A program made the position numbers and the translations under genes. Shown in pieces: positions 11,971 to 22,494 of a stretch of 64,000 nt of DNA (its first letter is position 1; each line of letters starts with the position of its first letter). Below the pieces are notes generated by a model. It did no database searches, was not told where the DNA came from, and was given only the letters and a program-made list of their open reading frames with translations. Source of the stretch: Asterias amurensis (Eukaryota; Echinodermata; Asteroidea; Forcipulatida; Asteriidae); assembly GCF_032118995.1 (NCBI RefSeq), contig NC_092660.1, positions 1,937,501 to 2,001,500 on the forward strand, written 5' to 3'.

Positions 11971-12358
11971 AGCCATTCGACACTTTCGGAACAGAACAAA
12001 AAAAATAAAAGTTAAGAGATTTACAAATAACTTGCAGGGTTTACAGAAGGTAATGGTGAAAGACGTCTTTTGAAATATTATTCCATGAAACATTGCTTGT
12101 GAAATGCTTTACTTTTTGAGAAAACATAAAAACAATTCAAATTCTCGATATCGATAATTACAGATTTATTTTAAAAAACACATGTAATGACACGGCGAAA
12201 CGTGCGGAAACAAGGTTGGGTTTTCCTGTTATTTTCTCCCGACTCCGATGACCAATTGAGCTTAAATTTTCACAGGTTTGTTATTTTATATATAAGTTGT
12301 GATACACGAAGTGTGGACCTTGAACAAACCTGTTTACCGAAAGTGTCCAATGGCTTTA
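11971..12358 (+). repeat. M1-related element (AAGCCATT termini)
   Basis: AAAGCCATTCGACACTTTCGG at the left is inverted at the right as CCGAAAGTGTCCAATGGCTTTA. The inside is different from M1 apart from CAATTGAGCTTAAATTTTCACAGG. A partner starts at 29224 but its right end is not clear. Confidence 0.85.
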
Positions 12359-12639
12359 ATTGATGCTGTTCATGTAATCATGGTGCAAGTAAACTTAAGT
12401 GCCCGAAATGCATCTTGGCATGTCTGCATCTTGGCAAATAGTTGACCTTTTGGTGCGTGTTTAATTGTTAAAACACAAACTCCTCCAGGAAAAAAAACCT
12501 GACAAATCATTGATGGGGGCCAGGGGGACAGAAGTTTTCAGAGCTCAGTTTTTTAATTATGGTTTTCTGTTCCCTCTTCATGGATGGATGAGGGAATTCG
12601 TTGTGGAGGAGTGCAGTTTCATTGCCTTACCAGGGAGCT

Positions 12640-12770
12640 GAGATGGTTTAAGGAGTGAATTAAGGCCCAGTGACCAGGGGTAATAATGTGAAGCGCTTTG
12701 GGACGCCCTCCGGGTGTGAAAAGCGCTATATAAAAACGGGTTATTATTATTATTATTATTATTATTGCCT
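12640..12770 (+). repeat. SINE-like 3' unit with TTA tail
   Basis: GGGAGCTGAGATGGTTTAAGG, GTGACCAGGGGTAATAATG, GTGAAAAGCGCTATATAAAAACGG and a (TTA)n tail. Relatives: 59430-59555, 60590-60715 and, reversed, 63045-63170. Confidence 0.85.
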
Positions 12771-12962
12771 TATTGTTTTTAAGCATTGTGGTCACCCTCT
12801 AAAAAAATAAATCAGTATCAAGTTATCCTGGATTTCACTGTAAACATCAAATAACACTATTGGCCATGGGATTCTAATGTCATTGTTATTTTATGACCGT
12901 GTATACTTTGTCTGTTTTTAAAACAATATAAAAAATATTAGTGCTTGTTTCATTTCCTTAGG

Positions 12963-13620
12963 TAGAGGCATACCAAGCAGACTGACGCACACAACAGAGC
13001 ATGACAGCAGAGCATTTCCCACCCCCACATTAGCAGTAGATTGGTTATCTACGAGACCTGCCTTGGTTCAACCCTCACTGCTTGCTTAAACTTTGGACAA
13101 GACCCATTCTCAACAGAAGAGGAAATGAATGGCTGTCATTTTGAGTTGCATAGAGGACTCCCTGACATGCGCCATTTGGTGAATCTTGCAGTCCATCAAG
13201 ATTGTGATGCCCCTGTAGGATGGTTTACAAAGACTAAATAGACATCACTCGTCGATATGTAGCATAGCAAAGCAACTGTAGTTGAGTACTTCCGATTGAA
13301 ACCTGGTGAAGACGTCTGGCGAGGACACCCTCTTATCACTCTACCAGTGGTGCTCTACCAAGACCTCAAGACAGTAGGCATCGTCTACACAGCATGATGG
13401 ACTACTGAAGACTTCTGTCCAAGGAGGAATGGACGGAGAATGGTGGAAACGGCAGAAGCAGAACTGACAATTTTAGCTACGACAATTTTAGCTACGAGAT
13501 AACTGCTACACACAAAGCAACTGTTCGATGTCTCAGGAGATTCTGTAACATCTGTGTTTTTTGTGTGTAGAGCTGTAAGCTGTATTATTGTCAATTTCTT
13601 ATTAATTAAACATATCTAAA
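12963..13620 (+). other. Possible non-coding exon or unrecognised unique sequence
   Basis: It begins after a good acceptor (TTTCATTTCCTTAG), is more balanced in base composition than its surroundings, contains none of the repeats listed here and ends near ATTAATTAAACAT. The 66-codon frame at 13041 matches nothing I know. The word GACAATTTTAGCTAC is doubled at about 13470. Confidence 0.35.
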
Positions 13621-14770
13621 ATGTTTTCACCATGATTCATAACAATTACATGTAAACCATAGAAGGTATTGCATATATAATTTGTTATACTCTGTAACAA
13701 ATTGTGAAGTTTGATTGGTCGAGAACCAATCACATGATGTGATAGAAAAATGCATGTACCATGGCTGCACAGTGCGTAGGGTATCATGAGTTCTGGTGTA
13801 CATTATACCTTGATCGAGAGAATAGTGAAGAATTGTTTCTTATTTGAACAACTGTTCGTCCGTTTTTTAAAATAATGTTCGAAGATGACAAAAGAACTTT
13901 GAGAAGAGGAATATTAAATGTGACCACGGTATAACAAAACAATTGTTGCACGCTGTGACTGACAGGAACCATGGGCTTCGCTTTGGGTGCCATTCTGCCC
14001 CTTGGGTTTACAAAACGCCATGGACTTGTCACAACGTGCAAGAACTGTATAAAGGTTTACATATCAGTCATGTTTTGTGCTTATGGTTTATTTGAACAAA
14101 CAAAACTTAAAAACCATGGTTTTGAACCAATGTTGAAGTATTTTAAAACATGGTCTATAAACCAAAAACAAATAAAGCACTAGACAACATGGTTCATATA
14201 TCATGGTTTATAACCTTTGAAGTTTAAGCATTTCAAACTTTGTTTACTTCTATATGTTAGAAACCATGGTGAAAACTTTGTCGAAACTTCAACCAAAAAA
14301 ACTTGAAAAACATTACTGAAACGGTTTAAAAGTTGAAGTAACTGTCCAAACACTTTCCAAGAAAAGCACCGACTGAGTCTAGTCTTCTGTGAACATCTTA
14401 TGATTTTTTTTATTCCAGTTGCAACAAAACCACTTTTTTGAACAAACAATTGCAGATTAAAATCATAACAAATAAAGAATCTTCACTGTTGAAGAAAGAT
14501 TGATATGTAAAGTAAATTAAATTTTTCTTTACTAAATGGGTTGTGTTGTCACAGTCACTTCACATGACTGCTAGCTGCTTATATGGGCCTGCCACTGCGC
14601 TCAACCTATTTTTTTCGGCCACAGTGAGGTGTTATTATTGTCTGAAATTGACTGAAATTCTGTGTACTGAATCTGTTCGATATGACCATGATGACAAACC
14701 CCTTTCAAGGAAAACTTTTTTTGTCAAAAGCATAAAGGGTCATTACAAAACAATATGTCCTTGAAAGTTT
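13621..14770. other. AT-rich spacer
   Basis: Contains scattered AACCATGG and AAACCATG words in both directions at 14090-14280, possibly an old foldback, but no end-to-end element. No gene seen. Confidence 0.45.
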
Positions 14771-14923
14771 CTAGGGCTGGATTTCACTAAGCAATAAAAT
14801 CCATCGTAAGACAAATTTTCAGTATCACCATAGTGATTTGCATTGTGACATCACACTGTACCAAGCAACTACGACCGATTTGCAGTAACGATCAATTTTA
14901 GCTCTTAGTGAAATCGGCCCTAG
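14771..14923. repeat. MITE family M6
   Basis: CTAGGGCTGGATTTCACTAAG and the inverted CTTAGTGAAATCGGCCCTAG. The middle has CATAGTGATTTGCATTGTGACATCACA. A rearranged relative is at 42420-42630. Confidence 0.9.
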
Positions 14924-15287
14924 GTCATATAGAAACACACAATCCCTACCGCCATTTCATCAAGACCACAGTGGTTTGTGATGAAACAGAGAAACAAATA
15001 AACGAAGACACAAAATGCAAGTTAAACCAAACAGCAATACAATCATCTAATTAGATCAAATAAAAGCTGCCCCTTATTTACATTATATTTATTTACAGGA
15101 AATTATGTTCTGATAATGTTCACTTTTGTAACACAACTTTATAACAATTAACAATTGTGAACTAAAATACAAAAACGGTGAAAATTGAGTAACACAATCA
15201 AGACAATTGTTAGTTGTCTCCTTCATTAAGTGAAGTTTTTAGAAGTGGTTCCCCTGGTAATTACTAAGCTGTATGGCCCACTCAGAT

Positions 15288-15790
15288 TTAAAGACACTGG
15301 ACTTGTTCGGTAATTTTTAAAGACCAGTCTTCTCACTTGGTGTATCTCAACACATGCACAACACAAAATTTGAACTCAAGAAAATACACCCTTGGCATTT
15401 TGTGTGCTTTCAGATGCTTGAATTCGAGACCTCAGCTGAGGTCTTGAATTAAGTTGGTATTTTTTAGTGGGAAATAAATTCTTTCTCAAAAACTATGTTA
15501 CTTTAGAGGGAGCTGTTTCTCACAATGTTTTATACTATCAAGAGCTCTCCGTTGCCCGAAACCAAGTAAGTTTTTATGCTAACAACTATTTGGAGTAAAA
15601 AACTGCGTCACTTCAGAGGGAGCTGTTTCTCACAATGTTTTATACCATCAACCTCTCCCCATTACTAGTTACCAAGTGAGGTTTATGCTAATAATTATTT
15701 TGAGTAATTACCAATAGTGTCCACTGTCTTTAAATGAACATTACAGAATTGTTTTGTTTAGTAATTAACAGCAGTGTCCAGTGCCTTTAA
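15288..15790 (+). repeat. Compound M1 copy
   Basis: A first copy runs from TTTAAAGACACTGGACTTG to about 15595. A second right half (CTTCAGAGGGAGCTGTTTCT) follows, and a third terminus ends at CAGTGTCCAGTGCCTTTAAG. It looks like recombination or insertion between copies. Confidence 0.8.
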
Positions 15791-16177
15791 GTAAAGATTA
15801 AGACTATATGGGTGCACTCGGCAATTCTTACTTGAGCTAATAATATGTGTATTAGTCATGTGCTGCCCTGTAAAAACATTTCTGCCTTAGATTTTCTGAA
15901 TACAAATCTTCAAGAGATGCAAGCTTGGACTGAAATAAACCAAAAAGGGGGCAACATACCTCAAATTAATTTTATTTGTTTCAGTGGCAGTGTTTTCCCT
16001 GAGCGAGTGAGGTGATGTTTTGAAAAACAATTATATCAAAAGTTTCAGTACAACATTTATTCAGCAAGTACTATGATTATACACATGTATGATTGGAGAT
16101 CCAACCATAAGAAAACTGTTTGTTGTCATACTTTGTTACTTCCCAGCTTTTGTAACTACTACATGTATTTTAAACCT

Positions 16178-16412
16178 TAAAGGCACTGGACACTGTGGTA
16201 ACTGCAGTCGTTTTCACAAAGAGTTAGGACTCGTCTTATCTCGAGTTAGGACGAGTAACTCATCCTAACTTAAAATTAATCTTAGGGTCTGCATGCTACA
16301 GTGCAGGGTTGAGACTCGTCCTAAGTCCTAAGATTAGTCTTAAGTTAGGAAGAGTTTTGTGAAATCGACGGCAGGTCTTTGACAATTACCAAAAGTGTCT
16401 CGTGCCTTTAAC
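16178..16412 (+). repeat. Short M1 element split by an M2 foldback
   Basis: Left end TTAAAGGCACTGGACACTGT and right end CCAAAAGTGTCTCGTGCCTTTAA enclose an M2 copy (16207-16370) with a possible GCAG target duplication. The M2 is therefore younger than this M1. Confidence 0.78.
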
Positions 16413-16463
16413 CTCTAAAATGTACATTTTTAATACAACACAACAGTATTTTTGTTCCTAGTC

Positions 16464-16929
16464 TTTAAAGACACTGGACACCATGGGTAATTGTCAAAGA
16501 TCAGTCTTCTCACTTGGTGTATCTCAACATATGCATAAAATAACAAACCTGTGAAAATTTGAGTTCAATCGGTCGTCTAATTTTGGGGATAATAATGAAA
16601 GAAGACAAAACACCCTTGTCACACGAAGTTGTGTACTTTCAGATGCTTGATTTCGAGACCTCAAAATAATTGTAAATCTGAGGTCTCGAAATCAAAAGTT
16701 GTGTGCGTTCAGATGCTTTATTTCAAGACCTCAAAATAATTGTAAATCTGAGGTCTCGAAATCAAATAAGTGGAAAATTACTTCTTTTTAAAAAACTACA
16801 TTACTTCAGAGGGAGCCGTTTCTCACAATGTTTTATACTATCAACCTCTTCCATTACTCGTTGTCAAGTAAGGTTTTTTGCTAATAATTATTTTGAGTAC
16901 TTACTAATGGTGTCCACTGCCTTTAACTT
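16464..16929 (+). repeat. M1 copy with duplicated core
   Basis: Full-length termini. The hairpin segment (AAGTTGTGTGCTTTCAGATGC TTGATTTC to AATCTGAGGTCTCG) is present twice in tandem, making it about 70 bp longer than its siblings. It ends about 135 bp downstream of the RING-gene stop. Confidence 0.88.
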
Positions 16930-17064
16930 GGTTTGACACCTGATGGAATACTGTTGGGAATTTGAAAGAGGTACATACACTCAAGGCCAACTTCACCTAA
17001 ACATTTCTGTCGCAAATGCTCACACAGGTTTGTTATTGTTATGCATATGTTGTTTCGCTTCCCA

Positions 17065-17255
17065 CTATACTACTATGATATTTGTTATCGCTTCTATTGC
17101 CTCGTCCAATCCAGAAGCCTGGAAGCTATCTCGCTCCCCTGTCGCTGACCTGCATTTCGGGCAGTGGCTGCTTGATAAATACCAGTGAACCAAGCATTCT
17201 TGGCACGCAAGGAGAGACTTGCAGCAAGTCGCAAACATGGGCTTCTTCATTGGAC
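17065..17255 (-). CDS. RING-gene last exon, cross-brace cysteines
   Basis: The split codon joins CVICK of the previous exon to GPMKKPMFATCCKSLLACQE here. Only the donor G|GTTGGT at 17642 keeps this frame. The stronger-looking GTAAGC four bases further on would shift the frame and destroy the domain, so donor choice matters here. The exon carries six of the eight cysteines and ends ITNIIVV before TAG. Confidence 0.82.
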
Positions 17256-20200
17256 CTGTGTAAAAGAACGTTGGGTTAGAAAATAGTTAGCAAAATAAAA
17301 TTGAACATACTTGCTAATAATGAGAAGGCACTGATGGTACAATGAAGATGGTACTGTGTATCATAAGATTCCAGAAGAAAAAAATAGTCTGGTTTCTTTT
17401 TGTACAATGGAAAAAAGTATTCCTTGCTGTTTAGGAATGTATGCAGCATGACCAAGATGGTAGCAGCATAATACAGGTCTATCCCTGACAAGTGCAAAAC
17501 AAGGGGAGTTTTTTGTACACAATAAATATTGGGGCATACCCCTTGATGCCCATCTCTAGATATGTGCCAGCTGAGATTTAATATCTTGATGTACAGCAAC
17601 AGGACTGAAAAGATATAACCACTTTGAGTGCGCTTACCAACCTTTGCATATGACGCAAGAAAAAGAGTCCCTCAGTGCCCTTTCCTCTCTTCTTGTTAAT
17701 TTGACGAGAAGATCCTTGGAGGTGGCCTTTGCAATGTTGGTTAGGCTCTCTTCAATTGACTTGGTTTTCTCAAAAAGGGTGTCCATCTTGTCATTTTGCT
17801 CATCAAAAGCATCAATCAGGTCTTTGGCCGTTTCTCTGCGTCTGAAAATACAAAACAACACAAAATGTGATTCCAATTTGCAATCTCTCATTGCCTGTGA
17901 CAGGCACATTGGAAACGTAAAGTTTTTTTAAACTTATGAAATTGCTATGGAAATTTTCAAAATTGTCCAGACTTCTAATTGTACACACAAGGGGCTGCTA
18001 TGTAAGCTTATAACACGAACAGAATTTCACAGCAGCTTTGAAAATGTACCCCCAAAAACCAAATCAAGACCCTGACCTTTGCTAGGAAACACTGGTCACC
18101 TCAAAATATGTACCAATTTGTCCAAACACTCGTTTAGAACACAACACCCAAATGTTAGTGGATGTGACATTTAAACACGAAAATCAGCACAAAAAAAGCT
18201 GTGGTGTGTGTTGCATATTTGCCTGAGGTTACACTGCAGACTTGCTCATAGAGTTTAAAACATTGTGTGAAACAGCTCCCTCTGAGGTAATGCAGTTTTT
18301 GAGAAAGAAGAAATTTTTCACTGAAGTGTTTGAATTGAATTTGAGACCTCAGCTTATTAGAGCACCAGAAAGCACAAAACTTGTGCGACGGGGGTGTTTT
18401 TACTTCCATTATTCTCATGTAACTTCAACGACCAATTGCATTCAAATTTTCAAATTGTATGCATATGTTGAGATACACCAAGTGACAAGACTGGTCTTGG
18501 ACAATAACCAAAGGTGTCCAGGGGTGGATTTCACAAAGAGTTAAGACTAGTCTTATCTCGAGTTATGACCAATTACTCGTCCTAACTAAGGACTATCCAT
18601 GCAATTTGGTTATCTCCTATGACTAGTTAAAAGTTAGGACTAGTCCTAACTCTTTGTGAAATTGCCCCCAGTGCCTTTGGATGAAGTTTTCCTTAATCAT
18701 GGCTCAAGTAAGCATCAACTACACTCAATGGATTTGGGATGTACACACTTCATGCCAACTTAAATTTTTGAATAGTTAACAAGAAAATGTGGTTTGAGTC
18801 CCACCCCCTTTTCAGTCATGTGTACAAAACAAAGGTTTCTTTCGCACACTTGTAAGGTACCAAGCACATGCACACTGGGTGTGCAAAAGCAGTCGCGAAT
18901 ATACTATAATATCTATTTAACAAAATTATCACCTGTACTTGTTTTTTCTGCCTGTGCTGCGTTCACTCATGAAGTCCCTGTGGGCAGATGCCGTCATGCA
19001 TAATATCTTCCTGGTTGGGGTTTTCCAGAAGTCTGATCCTGTGGTAAAATAACAATAATGATTGCAAAATACAATCAACGTTGTAGATTAGAATATGTAC
19101 ACATGCACATTTACTGAAACCTTTCTTTAAAAGGCTTATGAAATAAGATATTCTATGTAATTACAAGAATCTGTGTTCATTCTTACACAAGAACCTTTTT
19201 ATGCCCAAATTTGGGTTCGTTGACACATTTTTTCAGAATTGTGTGTCTTCATGACTTCAAAGTGGAACATTGATGAGCTAATGTGATGTCATCCAAGGTC
19301 GCAATTGCAGCATCATATACTTGGTTTGTGCCAAAAACAAATACAGAATTTTCCTTCTCTTCAAATAGAAACCCCTCCAACACCTGTTTGTTGTCTCATT
19401 AATGAGTGTTTAGACTTTTCAGTGACCACTGTTTTCTCACTTGGGCAATAGGATCTTGGTTTTGTACGTCTGTTGTGCACCTTTGTTCCTGTCATGTGTT
19501 CACACTACTGCGCCCTCAAAAGCCCTGTTTAAGATTTTTAGTCATTTTGGAAAATCTTATTATTGGTACATTAAAATCTTAGTTTTGGACAAAAAGAAAG
19601 AAATCCCTTTGAAAGATCTGTACTACAACCAAATAAATAATTTGATTTGACTTTTTATTTTAGGGCCTAGGAGTACACTATTTTTATTTACACCTTTTGT
19701 ATTGGAATTTGTTTCAATATGCATTTGTGTAAAGAAGTATTAGCACCAACCTTGAGTTCCCGGTCCATCTTGTATTTCATTTCCCTTACTGTCTATGACG
19801 ATGATGGGCTGCTGTGAGTCAAGTTGTTCCTGTAGCTTGTCACTCACACTGTTTACATTGGCCTCTTGATTAGTGAGGCGCAAGTAGACAGTGTGTAGCG
19901 GCATCAGTAAGGAGCCCTGTGGTTCCACAAGCTGGACACTTCTGTGTGTTTAATTGTATTAAACTGTAGATTTTGAATTTGATCGGGGATAAAGAATATT
20001 ATTATGTTTTTATGTTACACATACACCCATGTGTGTTAGTACTGTATACTCAGTACTGTCCCGAGGTCCGTTAAAAAATTCAAAGGCATTTTAAAACTCG
20101 GGTGGGATTTGAACTCATGACACTGCTCTATAGACAAGGGTTGTGGGTTTGTATCCAGCCCGAGTAATAATGCCTGTGAATTTTAGTTTGTACTTTGTGT

Positions 20201-20797
20201 ACTGTCCTGAGTATACAGTGCTAACACACAGCGGGGTAGGCATGGGTTAACGAACCAAACTAACTTAAACATTTATTAAATTGGTAAAGAGAAAAAGACT
20301 GGCATTTGGTTTAATAAAAAAATATTGTTGTACAACTCAAACAAGATGTGACCTGGTTTGTTCTGTTGGGGGGGGGGGGGTAGTCTTGGCCCAAGACTAT
20401 GGTGCTTGATTTTGGATAGTGTACTACTATGTGCCCGCGACGGTATGATTTAGTTAGCTGGACGGCTTGAAATCTAGACTACACTCTGCACATAGTTGAA
20501 AAATGCGAAACAAAACCATTTTCACAACCGCCAAGCAGCCTAAATGCAAATAACCAACCAAAATTAAACCAAACTTACATGTGCCTATTTCAAATGGCAT
20601 GTAACCAGAAACAACATATTTTTGTAAAGGGCCTTGTTGGACAGCCCTTAACCCCGAATGTAGTTTTTAGACCAAGTCAATCCTTAAAGAAAAAGGGGGT
20701 GTTGCCAAAAATGGCATAGCTACAAGTTAACTTAAAGCGACCTTGCTGTGCTGCGCCTTGAACACCCAGCAGGGTGGATACGTGCGCATTACAAGTC

Positions 20798-20828
<31 letters not shown>

Positions 20829-22275
20829 GATAGTGGTGTGTCTATTCACGTTCACATATTATATGCAAAGTGATAGCACCACTCCAAGTGTCGTGTCTTT
20901 GTCTAACAATGTAACATAGATTTAATATTTGAGTTTGGGTCAAAACTGTGTAGTTTTTTTCTGATTGACAAAGGGCGTAATTCAAATGTTTACCTTGCAA
21001 ACGTTTTAGACTGTGCCCTTCTATATGATGGGGGAGTGTTGGCCGATGACGGTGGGCCACTAGCACCAACAGGGGCCCCTCTTGAAGTCGAACCAAGTTG
21101 ACTCGCTGGAGCTGATGGAATTTGGTCATGTTGGACCGCTGAAGAGGTGTCGCCATTAACCTCATAGTGGGCCTTGTCCAAAAGCAAATGGGCGGAGTAT
21201 CTCCCACTATCCTCCTCTGCAAAAATCGCCGTGTTTGTGTCATCGGACAAAAACATGGATCCTTGTGTGACCTGATAATTTAAAAATAGGTACAAAATTA
21301 TAGTCTTTGCACTTTCCTTTCATTTTTAATGAATTTTCACAAAGGTATTAACTGTAAGTGTATTTTGATTAAAAGTCACCCTTTTTCAACTTGAGCTTGT
21401 CCATAACACTTCTCAATCTAATGGGGCAAAGAAACAGGTGCCTACCCAGATTCGGGGAGGGGAGGGGCCTTAAAAGTTTCTTTTGTTTTAGTTATTGTTT
21501 AATTTATTTATTCAATTGTTTACTTATTTGTGGAAAAGGTGACTAAATAAAGATACAGACCTAACTAACCCAGAAAGTTCCACACCATGGATAACTGAAT
21601 AAAAATCTAAAATCTTAATTAGTGAACTCTGCTTTGGGAAAATTTGGAAAAACAGAAGCCTAGGAATGGGACAGCTTTTAATTGTATATACAGTGGGTGT
21701 AGCAAAGTAATTTAGATTTAAAAGAATTACTTGTTTAATTTTTTATGGAGAACTTTAACCAAAATAATGAAATAGAGCAGAGCTAAGGTTTTATACTTTT
21801 AAAAATACAAAGGTCAGCATAGTCAGTGGATGTAAAAATTACAAGAAATATTATAGGATGGAACAAAATGGCCTAAATGGGGGTCATAAAATTTTCACAG
21901 GCAATCAAAAAGGCAACCAACTCCATTTTAAAAGGAGACACATGGACCATGTCGAAAGCACAAAATACACGTTTCTAACGACATCTCATTATGCTCAAGG
22001 AAGTAAGAATGTAATGTTAATTAGTATTTTCTTCTTTTTCCTGGAGATTGCCAGCAGCTGGTTCTTTCGTGTCGTGCGCCAGCAACTATCACCTCGTGTG
22101 ACATGGCCTTTTTAAACAATGAAGCTTCCAAACTTTTGTAAACACTATTACTAACAAAAGGCTGGATACGCACCTGAAAAATACGACTGATTTTCGAAAT
22201 TGTCATGTCCTCCTGTCTTACGGACAGTCGCTTACTTCCTCTGAAGAGGATGTACGTCTCCATCTCAAAAAACAT
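17065..22275 (-). CDS. Unrecognised protein with coiled coil and all-Cys RING-like domain
   Basis: Six phase-consistent exons on the minus strand: 22174-22275, 20994-21271, 19751-19941, 18933-19038, 17642-17841, 17065-17255; 355 aa. The N-terminus (METYILFRGSKRLSVRQE) and SDDTNTAIFAEEDSGRY look like a small folded domain I cannot name. A Ser/Pro/Ala-rich linker follows (about 75-120), then a mixed region, then a charged helical stretch (227-287) with coiled-coil character. The C-terminus has C288-x2-C-x11-C303-C304-x5-C310-x2-C313-x10-C324-x2-C327. This is RING spacing with cysteine, not histidine, in the middle, like the C4C4 class. Known: RING domains usually recruit E2 enzymes, so E3 ligase activity is an inference. 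Two ATGs compete (22275 and 22263); the first is used, the second has more of the family look. The array of 53-bp satellite begins about 220 bp upstream. Confidence 0.8.
18245..18681 (-). repeat. M1 copy interrupted by M2 (18522-18667)
   Basis: The reverse-oriented M1 reads up to CAAAGGTGTCCAG, is broken by an M2 foldback and resumes CCAGTGCCTTTGG. The repeated CCAG is a convincing 4-bp target duplication. RING-gene intron 4. Confidence 0.9.
20095..20245 (+). repeat. SINE type B fragment, RING-gene intron
   Basis: GACACTGCTCTATAGACAAGGG, GTGGGTTTGTATCCAGCCCGAG and GTATACAGTGCTAACACACAGC. A reversed end (ACTCGGGTGGGATTTGAACTCATGAC) precedes it, so two pieces lie head to head. Confidence 0.78.
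20383..20478 (+). repeat. Diverged copy of the palindrome-linked repeat
   Basis: GTAGTCTTGGCCCAAGACTATGG through CGACGGTATGATTTAGTTAG and CTTGAAATCTAGAC parallels 8724-8836. The second palindrome arm is absent. It follows a G-run in intron 2 of the RING gene. Confidence 0.7.
20742..20828 (+). mobile_element. LINE 3' terminus only
   Basis: TGCTGCGCCTTGAACACCCAGCAGGGTGG, CGTGCGCATTACAAGTC and a (TTA)n tail. No coding part remains. RING-gene intron 2. Confidence 0.75.
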
Positions 22276-22494
22276 GTCAAAATGTAGGACTACACAAAAG
22301 TAAAACGAGTAAATACACAGCAGTTGGCAAACTTTTTAACGTATGTACGCAAAAGTTTACACGAGAGAAAGCGCGGCTATTGTACACTCCTTTCCCGTCA
22401 TGCATCGGGAGAAAACTTTTTATCCGGAAACAGCCGAAGTTTGTTCGTGAGCTCGGCTGCACTCAGTTATTACTGCGTGCTGCAATAGGACGAA
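22276..22494 (-). promoter_or_regulatory. Probable promoter of the RING gene
   Basis: About 220 bp between the ATG and satellite array 2. It is richer in CG dinucleotides than the surroundings (GAGAAAGCGCGGC, CCCGTCATGCATCGGG). Assigned by position and composition only. Confidence 0.4.
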
